A DNA stretch of 64,000 nt from Dyadobacter sp. SG02 (GTDB taxonomy: Bacteria > Bacteroidota > Bacteroidia > Cytophagales > Spirosomataceae), in assembly GCF_900109045.1 (NCBI RefSeq), contig NZ_FNYL01000013.1, forward strand, positions 226,584 to 290,583, written 5' to 3'. The position numbers and the translations under genes are program-made. The notes below the pieces were generated by a model, which did not search any database, was not told the DNA's origin, and saw only the letters and a list, made by a program, of their open reading frames with translations. Position 1 is the first letter of the stretch; every line of letters begins with the position of its first letter. Below are positions 54,527 through 63,426 of this stretch, piece by piece.

Positions 54527-56923
54527 ATGCCACGCTCTGGATCGGTCCTTCTCTTTTTGCTGACGACGTGGCTTGGCTTTTGGGGCATTCCCTCGGAGGC
54601 ACAGCCCATCCGTGTTTCCGACACTTCCGGGTTGACGCATGAGTCGGCGTTTGGCAAGCCCGATACCAATCAGATCAGGGCGTTGCTCGAACTCGGCAAA
54701 AAAAGGCTCAGGCCATCATATACCCGAAAAGCAAATCGGGACAGCGCGCTCTTGTTTTTTCGCCGGGCCGAAACGCTCAGTGCCAGGATCGGCCATCGGA
54801 AATGGCTGGAAGAAAGCCAGTGTTTGCAGGGTATTGCTTATTTATTGGATAGCAATTGGCCGAAAGGCAAAGCTTACTTTATGAAGGTCGTCCGGGAGCG
54901 CCAGGAGCGGGGCGACAAAGCGGGGGAAATCAGGGCGTTGCTCAGGATGGCGACGACGATTTTTTGCGACGACTGCCAGGAAAACAGGGTCGCGCTGGAA
55001 AGGGCACTGGCGCTCGCCCGGGAGATCGGCGACCGCTCCCAGGAGATGCTGATCCTGATGGAAATGGGCTATCAGGATTTTCAGCTACATACCGGGGATA
55101 CCAAAGAGGCCGAAACCAAAGCACAGCAGGTAATGGCCATTCAAACCCAAATCGGTTCAAAGCCGTTGACCCGGGCTTATCATGAACTGGCGGATGGAAG
55201 TGTCTACAAAACGCCGACCGAATACGGCTATTTATCTAATGCCTATTATTTTTTGTCCGATATAAGCCAGGCCAGGGGGGATTTAAACCAAAAACTGTTT
55301 TACATTCTCAAAGTCGTCAGGGACGCGGAGGAAAGCGGCCAGCCCGACGAACTCGACTACGCTTATTACAGGTTGGGTAATGCCTACTACGAGCTGGGCC
55401 AGTTCGATAAAAGCGTCGTCTACTACCATAAATCCTTGGCGCTCAGCCGGAAAAAGGGTGTATTCCTGGTCCAAATGGCGCTTGCTAACCGAATGGCCCT
55501 CACCCTGTTGCGGCAGGGAAAGCCCCGGGAGGCGTTGCGGTTTCTGCAAGATGTCGTGCGGAAAGATCTGCCGTATACTTATGAAGACGTACTGCTTCTG
55601 GCGCAGTCCTTCGGTGCGTGTTACGACGGTTTGAAACAATACAGTGTGGCTGAAATGTACTACCTCCGAAGCGTGGCATGGAGCGACGAGGTCACATCCG
55701 GTTTCCAGTATTCGGCTTGGCGGAAAATCAGCCAGTTTTATGTAGCACACGGCCAGTTTGAAAAAGCATCGCCCTATTTGACCCAATTACTGGCCGTGCC
55801 CGGCAAAAAGATTATTCCCAGCCACAGGATCGAAGTCCACTGGATGCGTTTCAAGGTGGATTCCGCCCAGGGAAATTACTTGTCGGCTATCAGGCATTAT
55901 CAGAAATACAAAACACTGAATGATTCGGTTTTCAATGTAGCAAAAAGCAAGCAAATCAGTCAGCTGAGCATTCAATACGAGACTGAGAAGAAAGATCAGG
56001 ACCTCAAATTGAAAGGACAGGCGATTCAACTTCTAACGGAGAAGAGCCTGCTTCAACAAAACCAGTTGCGCCAGGCAACCTATATCCGGAATGGTATTTT
56101 CGCGGGGGCTGTTCTGTTGATCCTGCTACTCGGTTTAGGGTTTAAAGGCTACCGGGTGAAAAAGCATATCAACCAGCTGCTCGAAGCAAAGCAGGTCGAA
56201 ATCAATCGTCAGAATCACGCGCTTCAACACATTGTGAAGGAAAAAGACCATTTGCTGATCGACAGGGAACAATTGCTTACGGATAAGGACCGGCTCCTGG
56301 AAGAACGGGAATGGATGCTGAGGGAAATGCACCACCGCGTGAAGAACAACCTGCAAATTATCACGAGCCTGCTGCATTCGCAGGGGTCATTTCTCAAAGA
56401 CAAGGAAGCCTTCGCCGCCATTCGCGAGAGTCAGAACCGGGTCCATGCAATGGCATTGATCCACCAGAAACTCTACCAGGCCGACCGCCTGTCCAGCATT
56501 CCCATGAACGATTATACCCGTGAAATAGTCGACTATCTCATCAACTCGTTCGATCGTGCGGACATCCGTCGGGAATTTAATGTAGATCCGATCGATCTGG
56601 ATATTGCATTTGCCGTGCCATTGGGGCTGATCCTGAACGAAGCGGTGACCAATTCGCTCAAATATGCTTTTCCGAAAGGCCGGATCGGTACATTGAGGAT
56701 CGAGTTCAAAGAAGAAGGTCCTAAAATCTACCGGCTTGTAATTGCCGACGACGGGATCGGGTTTCCGGCAGATTTGAACCCTAATCTGAGCCGGACGCTC
56801 GGTATGAGTCTGATCCGCGGATTGAGCGAACAGATAGATGGCACATTGCGCATTACGCAAACCGGCGGTGTGCAGATTACGCTGCGTTTTTTTGAAGACA
56901 AGGCCCCACGCATTCCCGCGTGA
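54527..56923 (+). CDS. TPR-containing sensor histidine kinase (HisKA_2/HWE type), third of three
   Basis: 798 residues. Signal peptide MPRSGSVLLFLLTTWLGFWGIPSEAQ. TPR-rich periplasmic part to about 520, with YYRLGNAYYELGQFDKSVVYYHKSLAL, and a KVDSAQGNYLSAIRHYQKYKTLNDSVFN segment that is almost identical in the kinase at 47927. A transmembrane helix (NGIFAGAVLLILLLGLGFKGY) and a longer coiled coil than its paralogues (LLIDREQLLTDKDRLLEEREW) precede the DHp motif REMHHRVKNNLQIITSLLHSQ (His602/His603). The ATPase domain has LILNEAVTNSLKYAFP and ADDGIGFP. It is placed 39 bp after the sigma-54 regulator on the same strand, so the two probably form one operon and a cognate pair. Confidence 0.88.
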   Translation: MPRSGSVLLFLLTTWLGFWGIPSEAQPIRVSDTSGLTHESAFGKPDTNQIRALLELGKKRLRPSYTRKANRDSALLFFRRAETLSARIGHRKWLEESQCLQGIAYLLDSNWPKGKAYFMKVVRERQERGDKAGEIRALLRMATTIFCDDCQENRVALERALALAREIGDRSQEMLILMEMGYQDFQLHTGDTKEAETKAQQVMAIQTQIGSKPLTRAYHELADGSVYKTPTEYGYLSNAYYFLSDISQARGDLNQKLFYILKVVRDAEESGQPDELDYAYYRLGNAYYELGQFDKSVVYYHKSLALSRKKGVFLVQMALANRMALTLLRQGKPREALRFLQDVVRKDLPYTYEDVLLLAQSFGACYDGLKQYSVAEMYYLRSVAWSDEVTSGFQYSAWRKISQFYVAHGQFEKASPYLTQLLAVPGKKIIPSHRIEVHWMRFKVDSAQGNYLSAIRHYQKYKTLNDSVFNVAKSKQISQLSIQYETEKKDQDLKLKGQAIQLLTEKSLLQQNQLRQATYIRNGIFAGAVLLILLLGLGFKGYRVKKHINQLLEAKQVEINRQNHALQHIVKEKDHLLIDREQLLTDKDRLLEEREWMLREMHHRVKNNLQIITSLLHSQGSFLKDKEAFAAIRESQNRVHAMALIHQKLYQADRLSSIPMNDYTREIVDYLINSFDRADIRREFNVDPIDLDIAFAVPLGLILNEAVTNSLKYAFPKGRIGTLRIEFKEEGPKIYRLVIADDGIGFPADLNPNLSRTLGMSLIRGLSEQIDGTLRITQTGGVQITLRFFEDKAPRIPA

Positions 56924-56938
56924 CCGGTTTCCGAATGG

Positions 56939-58531
56939 TCACTTATCGCTATTTTGTCCGAGTAAATTCCGGAACATCCTGAACACCGGCGGCGCCAGGC
57001 AGATAATGGCAAGCAGCAGTAACAAAATTCCTGTCATCAGCATAAAAACATTCATGCTCGCGCGCAGCTGGCTCTGAATGGTTAAACTTTTACTTACCTC
57101 CACAATGGCCAATGTCTGCGCCTGTCCCCCGGTAAATCCCGCGTACTGGTACGACACGGCATTTTGCGAAATCCTGCTCGTGAAATTCTGGTCGTATTCC
57201 GTCAGGTTTCTCAAAAGCACCTGTCTGTTGAGCAGATTGTAATACCGCTGCATCGAGAAGAACGCGGAAACGCTGATTACCGATGATGCAAACCTTGCCA
57301 TGGTAGCCATTACCGTGGCCGAAACGCCGGTATACATCGGCGCAGAGGCCAGGACGAAACGGATAATGGGTACAAACAAAACGCCACAGGCGGTACCTTG
57401 CAGGAAAACGGGGGCGATCAATTCACTGAAAGAAATATCACCGGAATAACTGAAATACATCCACAGATGATAGATCAGCATGACCGAAAACCCCATGATG
57501 AAAGCGGTTTTGTTTGAAATAACCTTCAAAACGGACGATTGGGCCATCGTCCAGATACCGAGCACTATGCCGGACACATTGCAAAGGGCCAGCATGATCA
57601 GCCGCTCGATCGGCCACTGCAGGGTAGCCGAGCAATAGGCGTACACCAGGTTCAGGCTATCCTTTACGACGTAAAACAACATGAGCAGGATAATGCCGAC
57701 ATAAAAGTTGAGCGATCTGAAGGTGTCGAGGTGAATATACGGACGTTTTAAAAATGACTGCCTGTATAACATCAACCCGAACGAATTGATAGAGACAATG
57801 GCCGAGCAGACAATTACCGGATCATCAAACCAGTCTCTGGCGGGGCCATATAATACGGTATAGGCAAAAGATACGAGCGCGATCAGGTTAAAAGTCCCGC
57901 TGGTCCAGTCCAGCTGGTACAAAGGGTATTTTTTGACATTGTTATGGGGGTTCAACAGGAAAAACACCAGAACAAGTGTAGTGAACTGGATCATGATCAT
58001 ATAATAGTAGATGTTCTTCCATTCCATATTGCCGACGACCCAGGCGCCGAGTATCCCGATAATGACGCCGGAACATAAAACTGTCCCGAAAAACACCGAC
58101 AGGCCGACCGTCGGGATTTTATCGGGCGTAAGAACAGAGAATAAAAGTGTCAATGCAGCAGCCGCAATGGCGCTTACCGCAAAGCCGGTCAGCAGGCGAA
58201 GGAATATGAAGATGTAAATATCATGGACAAAAATATGGCACACACTTAACAGCATGCTGGCCAGGAGGGCGGTGGCCAGCATATTCCGGGTTTCGAAGTA
58301 ACGTACAAAGCGAAACTGGAATGGCAGGGCGGCCACGATGCCGCAATAGGTTACCTGTAATGCGAGGGAAACTTCCTGCGGCTCAGCTCCAAAGTAGGCT
58401 ACCACATAATTCTGCGTCATGGCAAATACGACGAACTGAACGATTCCGGTTGCCAGGATCAGCACGAGTGAAATCCGGATGCCCCAGGGCCATTGAAGGG
58501 TCCACGGCTTGAAGTAGGTCGGCGTTTTCAT
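56939..58531 (-). CDS. MFS transporter, DHA2/EmrB-like (system 2)
   Basis: 530 residues with about 14 hydrophobic helices. Closely parallels the system 1 pump: VSLALQVTYCGIVAALPFQFRFVRYFETRNML and DIYIFIFLRLLTGFAVSAIAAAALTLLF. It starts 4 bp inside the end of the HlyD gene. It completes a second tripartite pump. Substrate unknown. Convergent with the third TPR kinase, 15 bp apart. Confidence 0.88.
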   Translation of the reverse strand: MKTPTYFKPWTLQWPWGIRISLVLILATGIVQFVVFAMTQNYVVAYFGAEPQEVSLALQVTYCGIVAALPFQFRFVRYFETRNMLATALLASMLLSVCHIFVHDIYIFIFLRLLTGFAVSAIAAAALTLLFSVLTPDKIPTVGLSVFFGTVLCSGVIIGILGAWVVGNMEWKNIYYYMIMIQFTTLVLVFFLLNPHNNVKKYPLYQLDWTSGTFNLIALVSFAYTVLYGPARDWFDDPVIVCSAIVSINSFGLMLYRQSFLKRPYIHLDTFRSLNFYVGIILLMLFYVVKDSLNLVYAYCSATLQWPIERLIMLALCNVSGIVLGIWTMAQSSVLKVISNKTAFIMGFSVMLIYHLWMYFSYSGDISFSELIAPVFLQGTACGVLFVPIIRFVLASAPMYTGVSATVMATMARFASSVISVSAFFSMQRYYNLLNRQVLLRNLTEYDQNFTSRISQNAVSYQYAGFTGGQAQTLAIVEVSKSLTIQSQLRASMNVFMLMTGILLLLLAIICLAPPVFRMFRNLLGQNSDK

Positions 58532-59574
58532 TGGCGTGACATTTTTTGGGCTGATACGATCACACTCATCCCGGCTCTCAACAAGTCCATATCGCCTTCC
58601 GTCAGTTTTATTTTGACCGGAACCCGCTGAACCACCTTTACAAAATTGCCCGTAGAGTTATCCGGCGGTAAAAGGGAGAATTTGGAACCGGTACCCGCCG
58701 AAATAGCCTCGACTTTTCCAGCATATTCCCTCCCGCCCAGGCCGTCGACAGCGATTGAAACGTATTGCCCGACATACAAATGGTCAAGCTGTGTCTCTTT
58801 AAAATTGGCGGTAACCCATTTCTCTTTTTTATTCACAATCGAAACAAGTGGCTGTCCCGGCTGAATTTGCTGGCCTTCCAAAATCGTCTTCCTGCCCACC
58901 TGTCCATCATATGGCGCCCTTATGACCGTGTATCCCAGATTTATTTTGGCAAAAGTGAGCTGTGCTTTTTTCTTTTTGATGTCGGCCAGGATCAATGCCC
59001 TCCTGCTTTCCAGTTCCGCTATTCTGGCGTAGGTGGATTTGAGATTGTCCTCCGCGCTGTTGAAATCGCTTGCCGCCACGTCGTGCCGGGCAGTAATTTG
59101 TTCCAGTTCCTGGCCGGTAACTGCTTCTTCATCAATCAGATTCAGGTACCGGGCCAGGTCTTTGCGCTGCTGCGTCAGCCTTGCGTTTGCCCCGCGTATC
59201 TGGTGTTTGTTCACCAAAGCCCCGATTTGAGCGGCCTGGATACCGGCCGAAAGGACATGCAGTTGCGCCTCCGCATCTTCGAGCGTCGCTTCCGCTTCCA
59301 GGAGTTTGGCACGGTACTCCCGGTCGTCGAGGATTACCAATGTATCCCCTTTTTTGACTTGCTGATGTTCGCTGAAAAGTACGCGCTGGATGTACCCGCC
59401 GGCGCGTGCCGAAACGGGATTGATATAAGCTTCCACCTGGGCATCATTGGTTTCTGCAAATTCGTTGCTACGGATAAAGTAGTCCGAAGTGTAGCTTAGC
59501 AGGGCGATGATCAATATGGCCGCAGTTCCATTTGTAAGCAACCGGCCAATCGGTTTTTTGGAAGAAGTTGTCAT
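58528..59574 (-). CDS. HlyD/EmrA-type membrane fusion protein (system 2)
   Basis: 348 residues from ATG 59574, chosen because it matches the length and start of the system 1 homologue and leaves a 19-bp gap to TolC; the longer reading from 59613 would overlap TolC by 20 bp. Transmembrane helix GTAAILIIALLSYTSDYF. The TNDAQVEAYINPVSARAGGYIQ stretch, the GDTLVILDDREYR segment, a coiled coil with EEAVTGQELEQITARHDVAASDFNSAE, and LGYTVIRAPYDGQVGRKTILEGQQIQPGQPLVSI are paralogous to system 1. Overlaps the MFS gene by 4 bp. Confidence 0.9.
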   Translation of the reverse strand: MTTSSKKPIGRLLTNGTAAILIIALLSYTSDYFIRSNEFAETNDAQVEAYINPVSARAGGYIQRVLFSEHQQVKKGDTLVILDDREYRAKLLEAEATLEDAEAQLHVLSAGIQAAQIGALVNKHQIRGANARLTQQRKDLARYLNLIDEEAVTGQELEQITARHDVAASDFNSAEDNLKSTYARIAELESRRALILADIKKKKAQLTFAKINLGYTVIRAPYDGQVGRKTILEGQQIQPGQPLVSIVNKKEKWVTANFKETQLDHLYVGQYVSIAVDGLGGREYAGKVEAISAGTGSKFSLLPPDNSTGNFVKVVQRVPVKIKLTEGDMDLLRAGMSVIVSAQKMSRQ

Positions 59575-59593
59575 GTTTTCTGAGATGAACGGG

Positions 59594-60928
59594 TTATAAT
59601 GTTCCCTTTGCAAAACGAAGCTGGTGGTAATAATTCAGGGCATCGACCTGCGCACGTATGAGGCTATACTTCGATTCCTGAAAAAGGTTGTCGGCATCCA
59701 GAACATCGATCAACAGGGCCAACTGGTTGTAATATTTGGTACTTACGATCCGGTAATTATCTTCGGTCTGTTCAATGGTGCTCTGCGCGACGGCGATTCT
59801 CATCAAAGACTCCTGGTATCTGATGTACAATGCGGAAATCTGGTCATTCACGTGATCGGCCAGGGATTGTTCGAGTTGCCTGGCGATCTGTATCCTGATG
59901 GACGCCGCCGATTCCTTGTATTTATTGTGATATAAAGAAGATAACTGATACTGCACTTTCAGTCCGACGAACCCCACGGAATAGGCCTGATCGACAGGCG
60001 GGAAAAAGAGATTATTGGGGTAGGACAAATTATAAGCCGCAAATAGTGCCAGGATGGGTTTGTAGTTGCTTCTGACGAGTGTCAGCCTGGTTTGCGAAAT
60101 CTCTTCCGATATCAGCGCCTTCCTCACGGCAAAGGATAATCCGGCCTGGCCGTATGGGTCTGTCGAAGGCGCCAATGTGATCGGCGGGATAATCCGCGCG
60201 GAGTCCGTCGGTACTATATCTTCTTCATCTCTTTGGTTGAGTAAAAGTTTCAGTCTGTTATTAATGATCCGGCGGTCGTTCGCCGTCTTCTCTGCCAGCA
60301 GCCGCACATTGGCCAGCACGACTTCCGATCTCAGGACGTCGTTTCTCGTAACCCTTGTATTCTTGTACAGCGCGCGGATATTTTTCAGGCGGGTTTCGGC
60401 CCGGTTAAGTTGTTCGCCCACTAGTTTCTGCTGTTCAATGACATTTACCAGCTCGAAGTACTGCACACATACCTGCAAGCTCACGCTGCTTTTCTGCTCG
60501 TGCTGATTTAATGTGGCGAGTTCCTTGCGCTGTTTTTGCTCCTCTATCTGTGCTTTCTGACGTCCTCCGGTATAAAGATTAACCGAGGCCTCGATGCTCG
60601 TTCCGGCGCTGTTCGGGCCGGGTATCCGGGTAATGCTGCGCGAATCCGAAAGCCCGTCCGAAAACAAGGTAACCTTACTGAACCGTTGATAGAACGCTCC
60701 CATGGTGACCTGGGGCAGGATGGCATTTCTGCTATCATTATAGTCGGCAAGGCTGACCAGCCGTTCCTGGTAGGCAATTTTGTTCGATAGGTTATTCTCC
60801 CTCGCGAGGTCAACAGCCTGATCGAGCGAGAGTTTTATCTGCGCGTCCGTCCGCATTGCAATCAACGCAAGCCCTGCGAAAAGAAGCCATGATCTGTGGT
60901 AAAAAAATTTTCTCCGTCGCTTTATCAT
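59594..60928 (-). CDS. TolC family outer-membrane efflux protein (system 2)
   Basis: 444 residues. Signal peptide region FFYHRSWLLFAGLALIAMRTDAQ after a basic MIKRRRK start. TolC-type helical repeats: SLDQAVDLARENNLSNKIAYQERLVSLADYNDSRNAILPQV and RIVSTKYYNQLALLIDVLDADNLFQESKYSLIRAQ. Paralogous to the TolC gene at 43898. First gene of operon 2. No regulator sits next to it; the region upstream (60929-61396) holds only a possible gene remnant. Confidence 0.88.
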   Translation of the reverse strand: MIKRRRKFFYHRSWLLFAGLALIAMRTDAQIKLSLDQAVDLARENNLSNKIAYQERLVSLADYNDSRNAILPQVTMGAFYQRFSKVTLFSDGLSDSRSITRIPGPNSAGTSIEASVNLYTGGRQKAQIEEQKQRKELATLNQHEQKSSVSLQVCVQYFELVNVIEQQKLVGEQLNRAETRLKNIRALYKNTRVTRNDVLRSEVVLANVRLLAEKTANDRRIINNRLKLLLNQRDEEDIVPTDSARIIPPITLAPSTDPYGQAGLSFAVRKALISEEISQTRLTLVRSNYKPILALFAAYNLSYPNNLFFPPVDQAYSVGFVGLKVQYQLSSLYHNKYKESAASIRIQIARQLEQSLADHVNDQISALYIRYQESLMRIAVAQSTIEQTEDNYRIVSTKYYNQLALLIDVLDADNLFQESKYSLIRAQVDALNYYHQLRFAKGTL

Positions 60929-61093
60929 TTTAGTGGTACTCGTTTGAGCTTTGCTTTTTGACTAAGCTCCCTGACAAAGTCCCTGCCAATCCTGAAAGTA
61001 TCAAATGGCAAGGCCACCGTCGGTTCGGCGGAGTTCAATGCATTCGCCGTCTGCGGCGCCTGTAACCCTGATGGACTGATAGTTATGCCCTCT

Positions 61094-61222
61094 CTATGAA
61101 ATCCATTTGTGCCAAATTAAAGGTCGGTTGGAGCCGCCAACGACATCCAGTTTTCCGTATTTCCGGATCAGCCATTTGGAGTAATACAATTCTTTGTCCG
61201 GCCGAATGCGCCTTTCCTGCAT
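61094..61222 (-). pseudogene. Possible remnant or very small gene
   Basis: An open frame of 42 codons from ATG 61222 ends at 61094 and continues open upstream of the ATG to about 61290. The translation reads like real protein (IRPDKELYYSKWLIRKYGKLDVVGG without the first bases of the frame), with balanced composition, but no family was recognised. It could be the 3' end of a decayed gene or a chance frame. Confidence 0.25.
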
Positions 61223-61323
61223 CGCTGATGCCGATTCCCGGGTTACCACGGGCACGCCGGGCCGTGGTACAAGCTTTGATCTCTCATATGTATTTCCATT
61301 TGACTCTCATTGCACAAGTATCA

Positions 61324-61352
61324 CAATGTGCCAACCGGAGATTGGCACATTG
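61324..61352. repeat. Perfect 11-bp inverted repeat upstream of the DUF4833 gene
   Basis: CAATGTGCCAA (61324-61334) and TTGGCACATTG (61342-61352), 7-nt spacer, 45 bp before the start at 61397. There is no U-tract, so an operator is more likely than a terminator. Confidence 0.55.
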
Positions 61353-61396
61353 GGGTGATCGGGTAGCTTAATGGTGGGTCGATAGCACGATGAATT

Positions 61397-61960
61397 ATGA
61401 AAACAACACTTTTACTGGTTCTGCTTTCCGTCGTCCGGGCATTTGCCGGGTCATCCTGCGTCGAAGCTGTTTTGCAATCTCCCGCGCAGGATACGCTTCC
61501 CGTGCCGAGCGACGTCCCTGATCTCTTGTTTTACATCCAGCGCGATCCCAATGCAAATACAGTTTGCTATGTCCTCAACTTTAACAGGGATGGAGCGCTC
61601 GACATCCGCAGTCCCATCAGGATATTTTGGATAAAATATGCGGAAAAGGGCGAGCGAAAGGAGTTGACCTATGCGCAAAGAAAGTTTGCCTATGGAATCA
61701 AAGTACGCCGGCAAGGGGCGGACGAATATGAGATTACATTGAATGTCTGCCCAAAACGGTTGCTTTATCTCCGGAAGGGCGCCGATGGCAGCTTCCATAT
61801 ATATACGATGATTAGTAGCAGGAACTGTACATTGCAACGGGTTTTTATCCGGATAACCGGCGGTACAAAACTTTCCCCCGATGTGGAATATGTTGAGTTG
61901 ACGGGGAGAGATCTGCAAAACGGGAAAGCGATGGCGGAAAGGATTAAAGTTACTGTATAG
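61397..61960 (+). CDS. DUF4833 domain-containing exported protein
   Basis: 187 residues with a signal peptide (MKTTLLLVLLSVVRAFAGS). The body has LLFYIQRDPNANTVCYVLNFNRDGALDIRSPIRIFWIKYAEKGERKELTYAQRKFAYGI in sections, which matches the DUF4833 pattern (FYIQRxxNxNTV, PxxxxWIxYAExG, QRKFAYG). Beta-rich; Cys pairs in NVCPK and SRNCTL may form disulfides. Function unknown; probably periplasmic. Its last 11 bp overlap the convergent CMD gene. Confidence 0.8.
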   Translation: MKTTLLLVLLSVVRAFAGSSCVEAVLQSPAQDTLPVPSDVPDLLFYIQRDPNANTVCYVLNFNRDGALDIRSPIRIFWIKYAEKGERKELTYAQRKFAYGIKVRRQGADEYEITLNVCPKRLLYLRKGADGSFHIYTMISSRNCTLQRVFIRITGGTKLSPDVEYVELTGRDLQNGKAMAERIKVTV

Positions 61961-62495
61961 CACAGAGCCCGTCGGAGCCTATCCCCAGTGCCAGGTTCAT
62001 CGTATTGTAATAAATTTCGGAAGCACAGAGGAAGGTGATGTAAACGATTTTGTCGTCGCTGAAATGCTGTTGCAAATCCTGGAAGACGGCATCAGGTACC
62101 TGCTTATGCAAGGTCACTTCCTTTACGTACGCCAGGCACGCGCGCTCGGCGGGCGAGAACAATTCACTGGTTTCGAAATTCTGAAGTTCGCCCAGTTTCT
62201 TCATTGAGTTTCCTTTACGCATGGCATAGGCCTGGGCAATGTCGAGGCAGAAAGTACAGTTGTCCAGTTCCGACACCATCACGTGGATCATTATTTTCAG
62301 GTCGTCTTTCAAAGTTGCTTCTTCGCTGATCTTGTAGAAAAGCGAGGCCACTTTCATCAGTTTCGGCACCCTGGCGTACACGACTTTGGCGGGCGTGATC
62401 ACTTTGCCGATCATTTTTTTCAAATACCAATACCCTAGTCGCACGTACAAACTTTTGGGTTGCTCGATGGGTTGCAGTCTTAATTGATGTTCCAT
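61950..62495 (-). CDS. Carboxymuconolactone decarboxylase (AhpD-fold) family protein, ECF41 partner
   Basis: 181 residues. The AhpD core reads KIMIHVMVSELDNCTFCLDIAQAYAMRKG: the CxxC redox pair is present and the His usual three residues further is replaced by Ile (CLDIAQ). C-terminal KIVYITFLCASEIYYNTMNLALGIGSDGL. Members act in peroxide or organic-acid chemistry with CxxC redox activity. This gene type is the standard target of ECF41 sigma factors, and such a factor lies immediately upstream on the same strand with a matching promoter in the 55-bp gap. Confidence 0.85.
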   Translation of the reverse strand: MEHQLRLQPIEQPKSLYVRLGYWYLKKMIGKVITPAKVVYARVPKLMKVASLFYKISEEATLKDDLKIMIHVMVSELDNCTFCLDIAQAYAMRKGNSMKKLGELQNFETSELFSPAERACLAYVKEVTLHKQVPDAVFQDLQQHFSDDKIVYITFLCASEIYYNTMNLALGIGSDGLCAIQ

Positions 62496-62519
62496 TGTAA
62501 AACAAGTATTTTACAGGAA

Positions 62520-62545
62520 GACAAACAGAGGCCCGTTTCGTGACA
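62520..62545 (-). promoter_or_regulatory. Predicted ECF41 sigma-factor promoter for the CMD gene
   Basis: On the minus strand TGTCACG (62545-62539) is followed after 15 nt by TGTC (62523-62520), close to the known ECF41 signature TGTCACA-N~16-CGTC. It begins 6 bp past the sigma-factor stop codon and ends 25 bp before the CMD start. The sequence match is seen; the assignment to ECF41 is from family knowledge. Confidence 0.7.
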
Positions 62546-62550
62546 GTTTT

Positions 62551-63426
62551 TTATCCCTGGTAGCGGATATTTTTCAATTTATCGGGATTCCTGATAAAAT
62601 AGATGCTGACGATGGCGTCGCCTTCATGCTCAAAGCAAATGCAGGTAATAGGCGCCCGGGTGACTGCATCAAAGAGGGCTATTGCTGGCAATCCGTTCAC
62701 CATCAGTACATTAAATAACGGGGCGGGAGTTGGTGCTTTCCTGAAAAGGCCCAGTATAAAACGGGATACCGGATCGGGGCCAAACAGCGGCTTCGTTGCG
62801 GACGAGGCTTTACCGCCGCCGTCTGCATAAAAGCTGATATCTTCTTTCAACAGGGAGATCAGCTCGCCCTGATCCTGGTTTACACACGCGACCATGAATG
62901 CTTGGAGGAGTTCCTGGTGGCGGGCCACATCGGATTCAAAGCGTTTTTTATCCTTTTGCAGCTTTTCTTTCGCACGGTGCAGGTGCTGTCGGCAGGCGCT
63001 CTCGGGGATATCGAGGATCGTTTCCAGCTCTTTATAAGGAACGTCGAAGCTTTCACGCAGGAGGAAAATGGCCCTTTCCAGCGGATTCAGCTTTTCCAGG
63101 AGAAAAAGAAAGCCTATGGAGAGATCGTTGCCGGTATCGGGAGTGACTTCCGGCAGGTCTGTATTAGTTAATGGTTCGGGCAGCCAGGGCCCCATATATC
63201 GCTCTCTTTGTTGCTGCAATATTTTTAGCCGGTTAATGGAGCGATTGGTCACAGCCCGCATCAGGTAATGCCGTGGATCTTCAACCTGGCTGCTGTCCAT
63301 TTCCAGCCACCTTATATATACATCCTGCACAATATCTTCCGCCTCGGACTTTTCTCCGATCATTCGGTAGGCGATGCCGAAAAGCAAGGAACGGTATTCG
63401 AAGATATCGGGGCGTTGTGTGGTCAT
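62551..63426 (-). CDS. ECF41-family RNA polymerase sigma factor with SnoaL-like C-terminal extension (SigJ type)
   Basis: 291 residues. Sigma region 2 is at about 10-75 (AEDIVQDVYIRWLEMDSS, NRSINRLKIL), region 4 at about 110-165 (LNPLERAIFLLRESFDVPYKELETILDIPESACRQHLHRAKEKL). Three ECF41 marks are present: WLPEPL in the linker (81-86), DGGGK in the SnoaL-like extension (202-206) and NPDKL near the end (280-284). In this family the extension itself controls activity, with no anti-sigma factor. The CMD gene follows on the same strand behind an ECF41-type promoter. Confidence 0.92.
   Translation of the reverse strand: MTTQRPDIFEYRSLLFGIAYRMIGEKSEAEDIVQDVYIRWLEMDSSQVEDPRHYLMRAVTNRSINRLKILQQQRERYMGPWLPEPLTNTDLPEVTPDTGNDLSIGFLFLLEKLNPLERAIFLLRESFDVPYKELETILDIPESACRQHLHRAKEKLQKDKKRFESDVARHQELLQAFMVACVNQDQGELISLLKEDISFYADGGGKASSATKPLFGPDPVSRFILGLFRKAPTPAPLFNVLMVNGLPAIALFDAVTRAPITCICFEHEGDAIVSIYFIRNPDKLKNIRYQG

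Larger units (their letters stand above)
60929..61396. other. Intergenic region between efflux operon 2 and the DUF4833 gene
   Basis: 468 bp. It contains the promoter region of the TolC gene (not resolved), a minus-strand stretch that reads like a broken gene (61094-61290) and a perfect hairpin at 61324-61352. No exact TAnnTTTG element was found for either flanking gene. Confidence 0.45.

Noticed and set aside
61324..61352. Hairpin read as a sigma-54 promoter because it contains TTGGCAC
   Set aside because: The GC of a -12 element is absent at the right distance on both strands.
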